NCBI GenBank assembly: GCA_964579415.1
Contig: CAZOGW010000124.1
Coordinates: 1 to 8,913, forward strand
DNA from: CAZOGW01 sp964579415
GTDB lineage: Bacteria > Actinomycetota > Acidimicrobiia > Spongiisociales > UBA5794
Direction of reading: 5' to 3'
DNA: 8,913 bases
The notes under the pieces are model-generated. The model did not search any database, was not told the DNA's origin, and saw only the letters and a list, made by a program, of their open reading frames with translations. Position numbers and translations under genes: made by a program. Shown in pieces: positions 1 through 5,384 of the stretch. Positions within the stretch are counted from its first letter, which is position 1, and each line of letters starts with the position of its first letter.

Positions 1-82
1 GGTCGAGCGGAGGGGAGGATTGAACCCGGTCGAGCGGAGGGGAGGATTGAACCCGGTCGAGCGGAGGGGGAGGACGGAACCG
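1..82. repeat. 27-bp tandem repeat, about 3 copies
   Basis: Two identical 27-bp units lie at 1-27 and 28-54 (each begins GGTCGAGCGG and ends TTGAACCC). A third, decayed unit runs from 55 to about 82: it keeps GGTCGAGCGGAGGGG, then gains a G and diverges. The array starts at the window edge, so its true copy number is unknown. The period is a multiple of three and plus frames 1 and 2 are both open through it. Frame 1 stays open to a TAG at 124-126, so this could be the repetitive 3' end of an upstream gene, but I see no codon-level evidence for coding. An intergenic minisatellite is equally likely. Confidence 0.85.
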
Positions 83-123
83 CCAGGGTCGAAGTGCCCT
101 ATCTGAGGTGTGAGGGACGGGCC

Positions 124-151
124 TAGCGTCGCAGTGCCGCCCTGGGGCGGT
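124..151 (+). promoter_or_regulatory. Candidate -10 box and 5'-terminal hairpin for the cupin gene
   Basis: TAGCGT at 124-129 fits the actinobacterial -10 pattern TANNNT and would start a transcript near 136. The arms CCGCCC (137-142) and GGGCGG (145-150) are perfectly complementary and would fold at the very 5' end of that transcript, well before the ribosome binding site AGGAGG at 171-176. No convincing -35 is visible. The hairpin is directly seen; the promoter and any role in mRNA stability are inferences. Confidence 0.3.
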
Positions 152-181
152 CGTGCGAGACAGTCGACGTAGGAGGTCGTG

Positions 182-559
182 ATGGAGCTACGGTCCCGAG
201 GTGACGGGTTGGTCAGGCAGCCGGCGCCGGGTGCCCCCGTGGTCGAGGTGCTCTTCGGTGGCGACGAGAGCGGACCCGACGTCGGGCTGGTCCGTGTCGA
301 CATCGCACCCGGGTCGGGTATGCCCGAACACGACCACGGAGGTTCCGATGTGGTGCTCGTACCCATCGTCGGCAGCGTCGTGGTCAGCAAGGGCGACGAG
401 TCGTTCTCCGTCGGCGTCGGGGACGCTTTGGCGATCCGCAAGGACGAGAAGGTCGCTCTGCGCAATCCCAGTGACGAAACCGCCCACGTCGTCGTGGCCG
501 CGGCGCCGACCGCCTTCGTGACCGCCATCCGCTCCTGGCCGGAGATGGCCGTCACCTGA
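182..559 (+). CDS. Small single-domain cupin protein
   Basis: This is a 125-residue single-domain cupin (double-stranded beta-helix barrel). Cupin motif 1 is recognisable at residues 44-64: Gly44, then His50 and His52 in an HxH pair, with Asp56 where the usual metal-ligand Glu sits, and Gly64. Motif 2 (about 80-95) is degenerate: Gly80-Asp81 and Asn95 remain, but the usual PxG and the third metal His are missing. A normal 3-His/1-Glu metal site therefore looks incomplete, and the protein may bind a small ligand or act structurally rather than as a metalloenzyme. I chose ATG at 182 because AGGAGG (171-176) is five bases upstream; the in-frame GTG at 179 would be only two bases away. It appears to be a single-gene unit. 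The substrate cannot be told from sequence. Confidence 0.85.
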   Translation: MELRSRGDGLVRQPAPGAPVVEVLFGGDESGPDVGLVRVDIAPGSGMPEHDHGGSDVVLVPIVGSVVVSKGDESFSVGVGDALAIRKDEKVALRNPSDETAHVVVAAAPTAFVTAIRSWPEMAVT

Positions 560-608
560 CACGGCAGGGGGCGATGACCCCACCCGGCGCAGTCGCACCA
601 CGCCCCGC

Positions 609-614
609 TACTGT
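609..614 (+). promoter_or_regulatory. Candidate leaderless -10 box (TACTGT)
   Basis: TACTGT is followed after exactly six bases by a GTG at 621. The same box-to-start spacing occurs before the genes at 1253 and 5385, which is the layout expected when transcription begins on the start codon. It could alternatively drive the 690 gene with a leader of about 70 nt. No clear -35 element is visible. Confidence 0.35.
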
Positions 615-620
615 CTCCAT

Positions 621-683
621 GTGGCAATCGACAGGTCGGTGGCGTGTCGCGGCGCGGTTTCCCGCTGGTGGGTAGGGGTGTGA
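621..683 (+). CDS. Possible leaderless 20-codon upstream ORF
   Basis: GTG at 621 opens 20 codons ending in TGA at 681-683, encoding MAIDRSVACRGAVSRWWVGV. It sits six bases after a TANNNT box, so it would be translated from the first base of the transcript. Its stop lies six bases before the GTG of the 690 gene, in the same frame, and that gene has only a weak Shine-Dalgarno sequence. Termination followed by reinitiation is therefore plausible. The peptide is not a run of one amino acid, so a classical attenuation leader is not indicated. It may equally be chance. Confidence 0.25.
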   Translation: MAIDRSVACRGAVSRWWVGV

Positions 684-689
684 TCGAGA

Positions 690-1217
690 GTGAATCGTGA
701 TGAACGCATCGTCTGGGCTCGGAAGAAGGCCGCCGAGTCGGCGCCGGTAAGGGCCGAGGAACTGGCGAGGAAGGACACCGAGCGCGCTGCCGAGATCCTG
801 GCCCTGGGGCCTGACGGCGCCGGCCGGGCCGCCCAGGAGATCGACCGGGACGACTCCGTCGCCTGGCTCGGGCCGGTATCGACGCCGCATCAGTGGGACC
901 AGGCCGTGTCGGCGGCCCGGGTAGTCGCCATCGCCGCGGCCGCCCAGGGGAGGACCCTCACCTACGGCGAGTTGCGGGTGGCCGCCTTCAAGGCGACGGG
1001 GATGAAGGTCGGGTACAGCATGTACGCCCAGCTCGCCATGTCCCTCAACCGCAAGAGCGACGGGTGCCTACTGTCGGCCATCGTCGTCCAGAAGGACTCC
1101 GGGGCGCCCGGCGACGGGTTCGTCCCCTACGCCCGCAGCGAGGGCTTCGACGAGCCGGTGGCGGTGCTGCAACGTCGCGTCTTCGAGCATTTCGGCGCAG
1201 CCGAAGTCGGCGGGTGA
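690..1217 (+). CDS. Conserved-type hypothetical protein, 175 aa
   Basis: I do not recognise a named function. The N-terminal third (about residues 1-55) is charged and Ala/Glu/Arg-rich and should be helical. The C-terminal part (about 66-168) contains a stretch I associate with an unnamed domain of bacterial hypothetical proteins: a TYGEL segment (91-95), then a Leu-Ser-Ala-Ile-Val-Val segment with Gln-Lys-Asp-Ser-Gly-Ala-Pro-Gly-Asp-Gly-Phe (128-144). TYGEL superficially recalls the winged-helix part of alkyltransferase-like proteins, but their PCHRV active-site motif is absent. The start is GTG at 690; a TGA at 681-683 blocks any longer in-frame start except by readthrough. Only a weak purine stretch precedes the start, and a small upstream ORF ends six bases before it. 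It is probably soluble and cytoplasmic, as no signal or membrane segment is seen. Confidence 0.75.
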   Translation: MNRDERIVWARKKAAESAPVRAEELARKDTERAAEILALGPDGAGRAAQEIDRDDSVAWLGPVSTPHQWDQAVSAARVVAIAAAAQGRTLTYGELRVAAFKATGMKVGYSMYAQLAMSLNRKSDGCLLSAIVVQKDSGAPGDGFVPYARSEGFDEPVAVLQRRVFEHFGAAEVGG

Positions 1218-1240
1218 CGGCTCGGGCCGGCGAACTCCGC

Positions 1241-1246
1241 TACCTT
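1241..1246 (+). promoter_or_regulatory. Leaderless -10 box for the zinc-ribbon gene (TACCTT)
   Basis: TACCTT lies exactly six bases upstream of the ATG at 1253, and no Shine-Dalgarno sequence precedes that start. This is the standard geometry of an actinobacterial leaderless promoter, with the start codon as the transcription start. The box lies in the short gap after the 690 gene, so the zinc-ribbon gene probably has its own promoter. Confidence 0.5.
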
Positions 1247-1252
1247 CGGTGG

Positions 1253-1519
1253 ATGACGGAGACCCCGACCCCGCCGCCCCAGAGCCTGGAGTGCCCCGCC
1301 TGCCACAACACCGACCCGGCGACGATCGTCCTGTTCGCCGAGATCGTCGAGACCGAGCGGCTCGTCTACGAGCAGTCCGAGGGCGGTGTCCCCGTCTTCG
1401 GTGAAGCGACCAGCATCCACGTCGACCCGGGCACCCACCCGCCCGCGGCCGAGTGCCGGCGCTGCCACACCATCTGGAACCCACCACCGGGCAGCTACGA
1501 GCTCCACCTCCCCGGCTGA
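1253..1519 (+). CDS. Small zinc-ribbon-like protein, 88 aa
   Basis: This 88-residue protein has two Cys-x2-Cys knuckles, Cys14/Cys17 (CPAC) and Cys68/Cys71 (CRRC), the layout of a zinc ribbon. About 50 residues separate them, longer than in a minimal ribbon, and this stretch looks like beta strands (IVLFAEIVETERLVYE, 25-40). A His follows each knuckle (18 and 72). The N-terminus is Pro/Thr-rich, and the C-terminus ends in a Trp-Asn-Pro-Pro-Pro-Gly-containing tail. I recognise no named family; nucleic-acid binding or a metal-stabilised protein-binding module are possibilities only. ATG at 1253 was chosen because the leaderless -10 box is six bases upstream, the two knuckles follow directly, and the reading frame further upstream overlaps the 690 gene in another frame. 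It starts 35 bases after that gene ends. Confidence 0.75.
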   Translation: MTETPTPPPQSLECPACHNTDPATIVLFAEIVETERLVYEQSEGGVPVFGEATSIHVDPGTHPPAAECRRCHTIWNPPPGSYELHLPG

Positions 1520-1578
1520 ACCCTGCGCTTGGCTGCATCCCGAGGTGGCGACCTCGGCCGTGGCCCGGCGCCGCAACC

Positions 1579-1584
1579 TAGGCT
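1579..1584 (+). promoter_or_regulatory. Weak candidate -10 box upstream of tryptophanase
   Basis: TAGGCT matches TANNNT in the 118-bp gap before the tryptophanase gene and would give a leader of about 45 nt containing the ribosome binding site AGGAGAG at 1628-1634. No -35 is evident and a match this short can arise by chance. Confidence 0.2.
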
Positions 1585-1637
1585 TGCGGCCGGTCCGGCC
1601 GCGGATCGCCGGCAGGCCGACGGTGTCAGGAGAGACC

Positions 1638-3008
1638 ATGCAATACGAGACCATCATCGAACCGTTCCGGATCCATTCGGTGCAGCCGATCGCTTTCCCG
1701 ACACGAGAGGAGCGGGAGGCGGCGCTGGAACGGGTGGGGTTCAACCTGTTCGGGCTCGACGCCGACGAGGTCACCATCGACCTGCTCACCGACTCGGGGA
1801 CCGGCGCCATGTCGACCCGGCAATGGGCCGGGATCATGGAGGGGGACGAGGCCTACGCCGGGAGCCGGTCGTTCCACCGCTTCCGCACCACCGTCGAGGA
1901 CCTCACCGGCCTGAGCGAGATCATCCCCACCCATCAGGGCCGCGCCGCGGAACGCATCCTCTTCGCGGCGATGGTGTCGCAGGGGGACGTCGTCCCCAAC
2001 AACACCCATTTCGACACCACCCGGGCCAACGTCGAGTACCAGGGAGCCGAGGCTCTCGACCTGCTCATCGCCGAAGGCCACGACCCCACGTCCGAGCACC
2101 CCTTCAAGGGCAACATGGACATCGACGCCCTCGAGCAGGCACTCTCCGGCGACCGGCCGGTACCGCTGGTCATGGTCACCGTCACCAACAACTCGGGAGG
2201 CGGCCAGCCGGTCTCGCTGGAGAACCTGCGCGCCGTCCGCCAGGTTTGTGACCGTCACGGAGTCCCGCTGTTCCTCGATGCCGCCCGTTTTGCCGAGAAC
2301 GCATGGTTCATCAAGCTGCGTGAGCCGGGCCAGGCAGACAGGTCGCCGCGGGAGATAGCCCGGGAGATGTTCTCCCTCGTCGACGGCTGCACCATGTCGG
2401 CCAAGAAGGACGGTCTGGCCAACATCGGCGGCTTCCTGGCGCTCAACGATCCCGACCTGGCCACCGACTGCCGCAACCTGCTCATCCTCACCGAAGGGTT
2501 CCCCACCTACGGCGGCCTCGCCGGTCGCGACCTGGAGGCGGTGGCCGTGGGGTTGGAGGAGGTGCTCGACGAGGACTACCTGCGCTACCGCATACGCTCG
2601 GCCGAATATCTGGCCGAGAAGGTCGAGCGTGCCGGTGTCCCCATCGTCCGTCCCGCCGGCGGGCACGCCGTCTATCTCGATGCCGCCCGCCTGCTCACCC
2701 ACATCCCGCAACAGCAGTACCCGGCACAGGTGCTGGCCTGTGCGCTGTACCGGGAGGGTGGTGTGCGCGGCGTGGAGATCGGGTCGGTGATGTTCGGCAA
2801 GCCTCAGCCCGACGGCACCGAGGTTCCTGCCCCGATGGAACTGGTCCGCCTCGCCATCCCGCGCCGCACCTACACCCAGAGCCACGTCGACTACGTCGGC
2901 GAGGTGGTCGCCGCGGTGGCCGCCGGTGCCGGCGACCTCAGCGGGCTCCGCATCGTGGAACAGGCGCCCTGGCTGCGGCACTTCACCGCCCGCTTCGCTC
3001 CGGCCTGA
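1638..3008 (+). CDS. tnaA: Tryptophanase (tryptophan indole-lyase)
   Basis: A PLP-dependent beta-eliminating lyase that would cleave L-tryptophan to indole, pyruvate and ammonia in the cytoplasm. The 456 residues are close to the family norm and align end to end from memory with E. coli TnaA: EPFRI (8-12), LLTDSGTGAM (49-58), GDEAYAGSRS (69-78), PTHQGR (97-102), GGQPVSL (188-194), the PLP-lysine motif MSAKKD (Lys257), EGFPTYGGL (286-294) and a C-terminal LRHFTARF (446-453). Two residues separate it from tyrosine phenol-lyase. Asp126 in FDTT matches the tryptophanase Asp (Thr in TPL). Ile381 in VEIGS matches the tryptophanase Ile (the tyrosine-binding Arg in TPL). ATG 1638 follows AGGAGAG and gives the usual N-terminus, although the frame is open further upstream. 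No tnaC-like leader or tryptophan permease is in the window. Confidence 0.93.
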   Translation: MQYETIIEPFRIHSVQPIAFPTREEREAALERVGFNLFGLDADEVTIDLLTDSGTGAMSTRQWAGIMEGDEAYAGSRSFHRFRTTVEDLTGLSEIIPTHQGRAAERILFAAMVSQGDVVPNNTHFDTTRANVEYQGAEALDLLIAEGHDPTSEHPFKGNMDIDALEQALSGDRPVPLVMVTVTNNSGGGQPVSLENLRAVRQVCDRHGVPLFLDAARFAENAWFIKLREPGQADRSPREIAREMFSLVDGCTMSAKKDGLANIGGFLALNDPDLATDCRNLLILTEGFPTYGGLAGRDLEAVAVGLEEVLDEDYLRYRIRSAEYLAEKVERAGVPIVRPAGGHAVYLDAARLLTHIPQQQYPAQVLACALYREGGVRGVEIGSVMFGKPQPDGTEVPAPMELVRLAIPRRTYTQSHVDYVGEVVAAVAAGAGDLSGLRIVEQAPWLRHFTARFAPA

Positions 3009-3054
3009 CCGCCCCAGCGAGGACGTCCATGTCGGATCGCCGCTCCCGGTCAGG
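3004..3054. terminator. Inverted repeat between convergent genes, possible bidirectional terminator
   Basis: CCTGACCG (3004-3011) and CGGTCAGG (3047-3054) are perfect inverted repeats separated by 35 bases. Each arm contains the stop codon of one of the two convergent genes: TGA 3006-3008 of tryptophanase and, on the minus strand, the TetR stop at 3050-3052. It could act as a shared terminator structure, but the loop is long and there is no T tract, so this is a weak call. Confidence 0.3.
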
Positions 3055-3748
3055 CGCTGGTGGTGAGACGCTCCAGGCCGTCGAGGATGAGGTCGAGGCC
3101 GAACACGAACTCCGTCTGGTCATCACACCAACCCAGCGTCTCGTCGGGCCCGTCGTGACTGATCGCCATCATCATCCCGACCATGTTGGGCAGCTCGGCG
3201 GCCATCGCCTCGAAGTCGGCGGCGCCGTCGTCCTCGCCCTCGCCGGGGTCGAAGAGTTCCTGGGTGAAGCCGAGGGCGCGGCTGCCCAGTGCGTGCATGG
3301 CGTGATGGGCCAGGTCCCAGGAGAGGCCGCCGAGGCGCATCAACCCGAGGAGGGCGTCGTAGTGGCGGATGATGTGGGGGCTCATCTTCACTCGCGTTTC
3401 GATGACCTCGGGAGCCCAGCGGTGGCGCATCAGGACGGTGCGGGCCGCCAGGATGCGTTCCCGCAACGCCGACTTCCATCCCGCCGGTACGTCCGGGGGA
3501 GCGATGCCTTCGACCGCGGCGGCGATCTCACCGGCCACGGCGTCGACGATCCCGTCGAGGAGGTCGTCCTTGTTGGCGACGTGGTGGTACAGCGACATCG
3601 CCTCCACGCCCAGCTCGTGGGCCAGGTTGCGCATCGTCACGGCACCGATTCCCTCCCGGTCGGCGAGGGCGACCGCAGTCGTCAGCACCCGGGACCGGGT
3701 CAGCGGCGTCCGGGGCTCGGTGCTCGGTTCGGCGTCCAGGGTGGTCAT
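3050..3748 (-). CDS. TetR-family transcriptional repressor (TetR_C_1-like)
   Basis: A 232-residue dimeric one-component repressor. The N-terminal DNA-binding domain spans about residues 15-70, with the helix-turn-helix TMRNLAHELGVEAMSLYHHV at 38-57 followed by NKDDLLDGI. The Ser-Leu-Tyr-His-His-Val signature and the long C-terminal part resemble the subfamily with a tetracycline-repressor-like ligand domain. That domain (about 80-230) should be helical and ends in FGLDLILDGLERL. It is transcribed divergently from the F420-type reductase/MDR operon, whose promoter carries three near-palindromes that fit its expected operators, so it probably represses that operon and perhaps itself. The effector is unknown. 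The start at 3748 gives an 18-residue lead before the HTH helices; no strong ribosome binding site precedes it. Confidence 0.92.
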   Translation of the reverse strand: MTTLDAEPSTEPRTPLTRSRVLTTAVALADREGIGAVTMRNLAHELGVEAMSLYHHVANKDDLLDGIVDAVAGEIAAAVEGIAPPDVPAGWKSALRERILAARTVLMRHRWAPEVIETRVKMSPHIIRHYDALLGLMRLGGLSWDLAHHAMHALGSRALGFTQELFDPGEGEDDGAADFEAMAAELPNMVGMMMAISHDGPDETLGWCDDQTEFVFGLDLILDGLERLTTSA

Positions 3749-3795
3749 CGCGTGCTTTCGGTGAGGCTTCAGAGCCGAGTGTAGACCGGAGCGCC

Positions 3796-3825
3796 TTGAC
3801 AGCCTTACAGCGTAGGCGCTACCTT
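3796..3825 (+). promoter_or_regulatory. Promoter of the reductase/MDR operon
   Basis: A consensus -35 hexamer TTGACA (3796-3801) and TACCTT (3820-3825) are separated by 18 bases. Transcription would begin near 3832, giving a leader of about 30 nt with the ribosome binding site GGAGG at 3849-3853 before ATG 3861. It is the only promoter in the window with a perfect -35, which suits a strong promoter normally held shut by a repressor. Confidence 0.65.
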
Positions 3826-3849
3826 ACGACGTATACCTTACAGTGTATG
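3804..3849. promoter_or_regulatory. Three-site TetR operator array
   Basis: Three 13-bp near-palindromes of the form CTTAC-N3-GTA occur at 3804-3816 (CTTACAGCGTAGG), 3823-3835 (CTTACGACGTATA) and 3837-3849 (CTTACAGTGTATG). The cores TACGACGTA and TACAGTGTA are perfect palindromes around a central base. Site 1 lies in the -35/-10 spacer, site 2 covers the -10 edge and start point, and site 3 reaches the ribosome binding site. Spacings are 19 and 14 bp. They lie just upstream of the divergent TetR gene, which is the natural candidate ligand. Confidence 0.65.
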
Positions 3850-3860
3850 GAGGGTGACCT

Positions 3861-4361
3861 ATGTGGATGGCGTGGATAGTCGGGGGCGTGGTCGTCGCCG
3901 GAATCGTGTTGTGGCTGCTGCTGGTGGTCACGCTGCGTACCCAGTACCCGCCCATGCTCACCGGAGTCCGGCGCCTCAACCGCCGCCTGTGGAATCCGAG
4001 AGCGATGAGGACGGCGGGGAAGCCGGGGGCGTCAACCTCGATCATCCACCACGTCGGCCGCAACACGGCGCGGCCTTACCGCACTCCCATCGCCGTGGTA
4101 CCCACCGAGGACGGGTTCGTGGTGGTCCTCCCCTACGGCACCAGCGCCGACTGGCTCAAGAACGTGGTCGCCGCCGGGCAGGCTCGGATCGAGACAGACG
4201 GGCATGCCTACCAGGTGGGTGAACCGGAGGTGGTGGGGCCTGAGGTGGCGGTCAGGTACCTCGGCACCAGGGATCGGCTCTCGGTACGGATCTACGGCGT
4301 CGACCGGTTCCTCCTGGTCCACAAGGTCGACGTTCCCGTCGCCGCCGGGGAGGGGCGTTGA
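3861..4361 (+). CDS. Membrane-anchored deazaflavin (F420)-dependent nitroreductase-family protein
   Basis: This 166-residue protein resembles the nitroreductase family of deazaflavin-dependent oxidoreductases (Ddn/FDR-type, split beta-barrel), which use reduced F420 to reduce quinones, nitro compounds or other electrophiles. An N-terminal hydrophobic helix (about 4-24) is followed by basic residues, suggesting inner-membrane anchoring with the enzyme domain in the cytoplasm. The family-type core is at about 66-115: Gly-Arg, then RPYRTPIAVV (71-80), a strand FVVVLPYG (86-93), and ADWLKNVVAAG (96-106) before a beta strand. ATG 3861 follows GGAGG by seven bases. It is the first gene of a TetR-controlled operon and overlaps the next gene, so the two are likely co-translated. 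Cofactor choice (F420 versus a flavin) is inferred from family likeness. The substrate is unknown. Confidence 0.8.
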   Translation: MWMAWIVGGVVVAGIVLWLLLVVTLRTQYPPMLTGVRRLNRRLWNPRAMRTAGKPGASTSIIHHVGRNTARPYRTPIAVVPTEDGFVVVLPYGTSADWLKNVVAAGQARIETDGHAYQVGEPEVVGPEVAVRYLGTRDRLSVRIYGVDRFLLVHKVDVPVAAGEGR

Positions 4362-5341
4362 AAGCCGCCGTCCGAGACCGCTACGGCCCGCCCGAGGTGA
4401 TCCGTGTGGACGAGGTCGCCGCACCAGCGCCCGGCGCCGGTGAGGCGCTGGTGCGGGTGCGTGCGGCGTCGCTCAACACCGCCGACAGCGAGCACCTGCG
4501 AGGCATGCCCCGCTTCATCCGACTCTTCAGCGGTATGCGACGGCCCCGCCACAGCCGGATGGGTACGGATGTGGCCGGGACGGTGGAGGCCGTCGGGCCC
4601 AGGGTGGCGGTGTTGCGGCCCGGCGACGAGGTATGGGCCGACCTCTTCGACCACGGCGCCGGCGCTCTCGCCGAATACGTCAACGTGCCCGCCGCGGCCC
4701 TGGCTCCCAAGCCGGCGACGGCGACGTTCGAGGAAGCGGCGGCGGTGCCACACTCCGGCGTCCTCGCCATGCAGGGACTCCTATGCCGGGGTCCGTTCCG
4801 CGCCGGCGAGCACGTCCTGATCAACGGCGCCGGCGGCTGCGTCGGGCCGTTCGCCATCCAGATCGCCAAGGCCCACGGTGCCGAGGTCACCGCCGTCGAC
4901 CACACCGACAAGCTCGACCTTCTCCGCGCCGCCGGTGCCGATCACACCGTCGACCACACCCGGACCGACGTCACCGATTCCCCCGAGCGCTACGACCGCA
5001 TCCTCGACATCGTCGGCAACCGCTCGGTGCTGCGCTGGCGGCGCCTCCTCCGACCCGGGGGTGGCTACGCCCTCATCGCCAGAGACCTGAGCGGGTTCGC
5101 CGGTGCCGCCATCCTCGGCGCCGCCATCTCCGTGTTCGGCGACAGGCGTCTCGGGGTGTTCGGCTGGAAGGCCAACCGGCGCCGGGACCTCGACGAGTTG
5201 GCGAGGCTCATCGACACCGGGCGCATCCGCCCCATCGTCGACCGCAGCTTCGGCCTCGACCAGGTCGCCGACGCCTACCGGCACCTCGAATCGGGCCGGG
5301 CACGGGGCAAAGTGGTCGTAGTGCTGCCGGAGTCGAGCTGA
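4358..5341 (+). CDS. NAD(P)-dependent MDR oxidoreductase, quinone-reductase-like
   Basis: A 327-residue medium-chain dehydrogenase/reductase of the zinc-independent quinone oxidoreductase type. The GroES-like N-terminal domain (about 1-120) starts KAAVRDRYGPPEV, has SLNTAD (38-43) and the GTDVAGTVEAVG/RPGDEVW segments (69-80, 87-93). The Rossmann domain has the nucleotide motif GAGGCVG (157-163). A C-terminal GKVVVVLP strand closes the fold. The Cys cluster of the structural zinc and the catalytic zinc ligands of true alcohol dehydrogenases are missing, which favours reduction of quinones, enones or similar with NADPH. The TTG start at 4358 overlaps the TGA of the preceding gene (TTGA) and is preceded by GGGGAGGGG, so translation is coupled. 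It is probably induced with the F420-type gene when TetR releases. The true substrate is unknown. Confidence 0.88.
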   Translation: MKAAVRDRYGPPEVIRVDEVAAPAPGAGEALVRVRAASLNTADSEHLRGMPRFIRLFSGMRRPRHSRMGTDVAGTVEAVGPRVAVLRPGDEVWADLFDHGAGALAEYVNVPAAALAPKPATATFEEAAAVPHSGVLAMQGLLCRGPFRAGEHVLINGAGGCVGPFAIQIAKAHGAEVTAVDHTDKLDLLRAAGADHTVDHTRTDVTDSPERYDRILDIVGNRSVLRWRRLLRPGGGYALIARDLSGFAGAAILGAAISVFGDRRLGVFGWKANRRRDLDELARLIDTGRIRPIVDRSFGLDQVADAYRHLESGRARGKVVVVLPESS

Positions 5342-5372
5342 GCGGTTCGGCCGCGAGAAGCACGAAGGCGCG

Positions 5373-5378
5373 TAACGT
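5373..5378 (+). promoter_or_regulatory. Leaderless -10 box for the MmcQ/YjbR gene (TAACGT)
   Basis: TAACGT sits exactly six bases before the GTG at 5385, with no intervening ribosome binding site, so the start codon is expected to be the first transcribed base. It lies in a 43-bp gap after the MDR gene and separates this gene from the TetR-controlled operon. Confidence 0.5.
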
Positions 5379-5384
5379 GGGGGC

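Noticed and set aside
1..82. tRNA fragment or attachment site suggested by a B-box-like GGTTCAATCCT on the minus strand
   Set aside because: The flanking bases give at most three T-stem pairs and there is no acceptor, D-arm or anticodon arm. The match is short.
1..82. CRISPR-like array
   Set aside because: The units abut directly with no unique spacers, so this is a tandem repeat.
1520..1637. tnaC-like leader peptide upstream of tryptophanase
   Set aside because: I found no short ORF with a critical Trp codon followed by a stop and a termination-like region. The upstream frame is simply open into the gene.
1545..1637. Longer tryptophanase start (in-frame GTG at 1545)
   Set aside because: It would add 31 residues not seen in the family and lacks a ribosome binding site, whereas ATG 1638 has AGGAGAG and the normal N-terminus.
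1626..2981. Long open frame on the minus strand opposite tryptophanase
   Set aside because: The plus strand encodes a clear full-length tryptophanase. The antisense translation shows no recognisable motifs and is an expected shadow in high-GC DNA.
3029..3784. 251-codon plus-strand open frame opposite the TetR gene
   Set aside because: The minus strand holds a TetR-family protein with an intact helix-turn-helix; the plus frame is its shadow.
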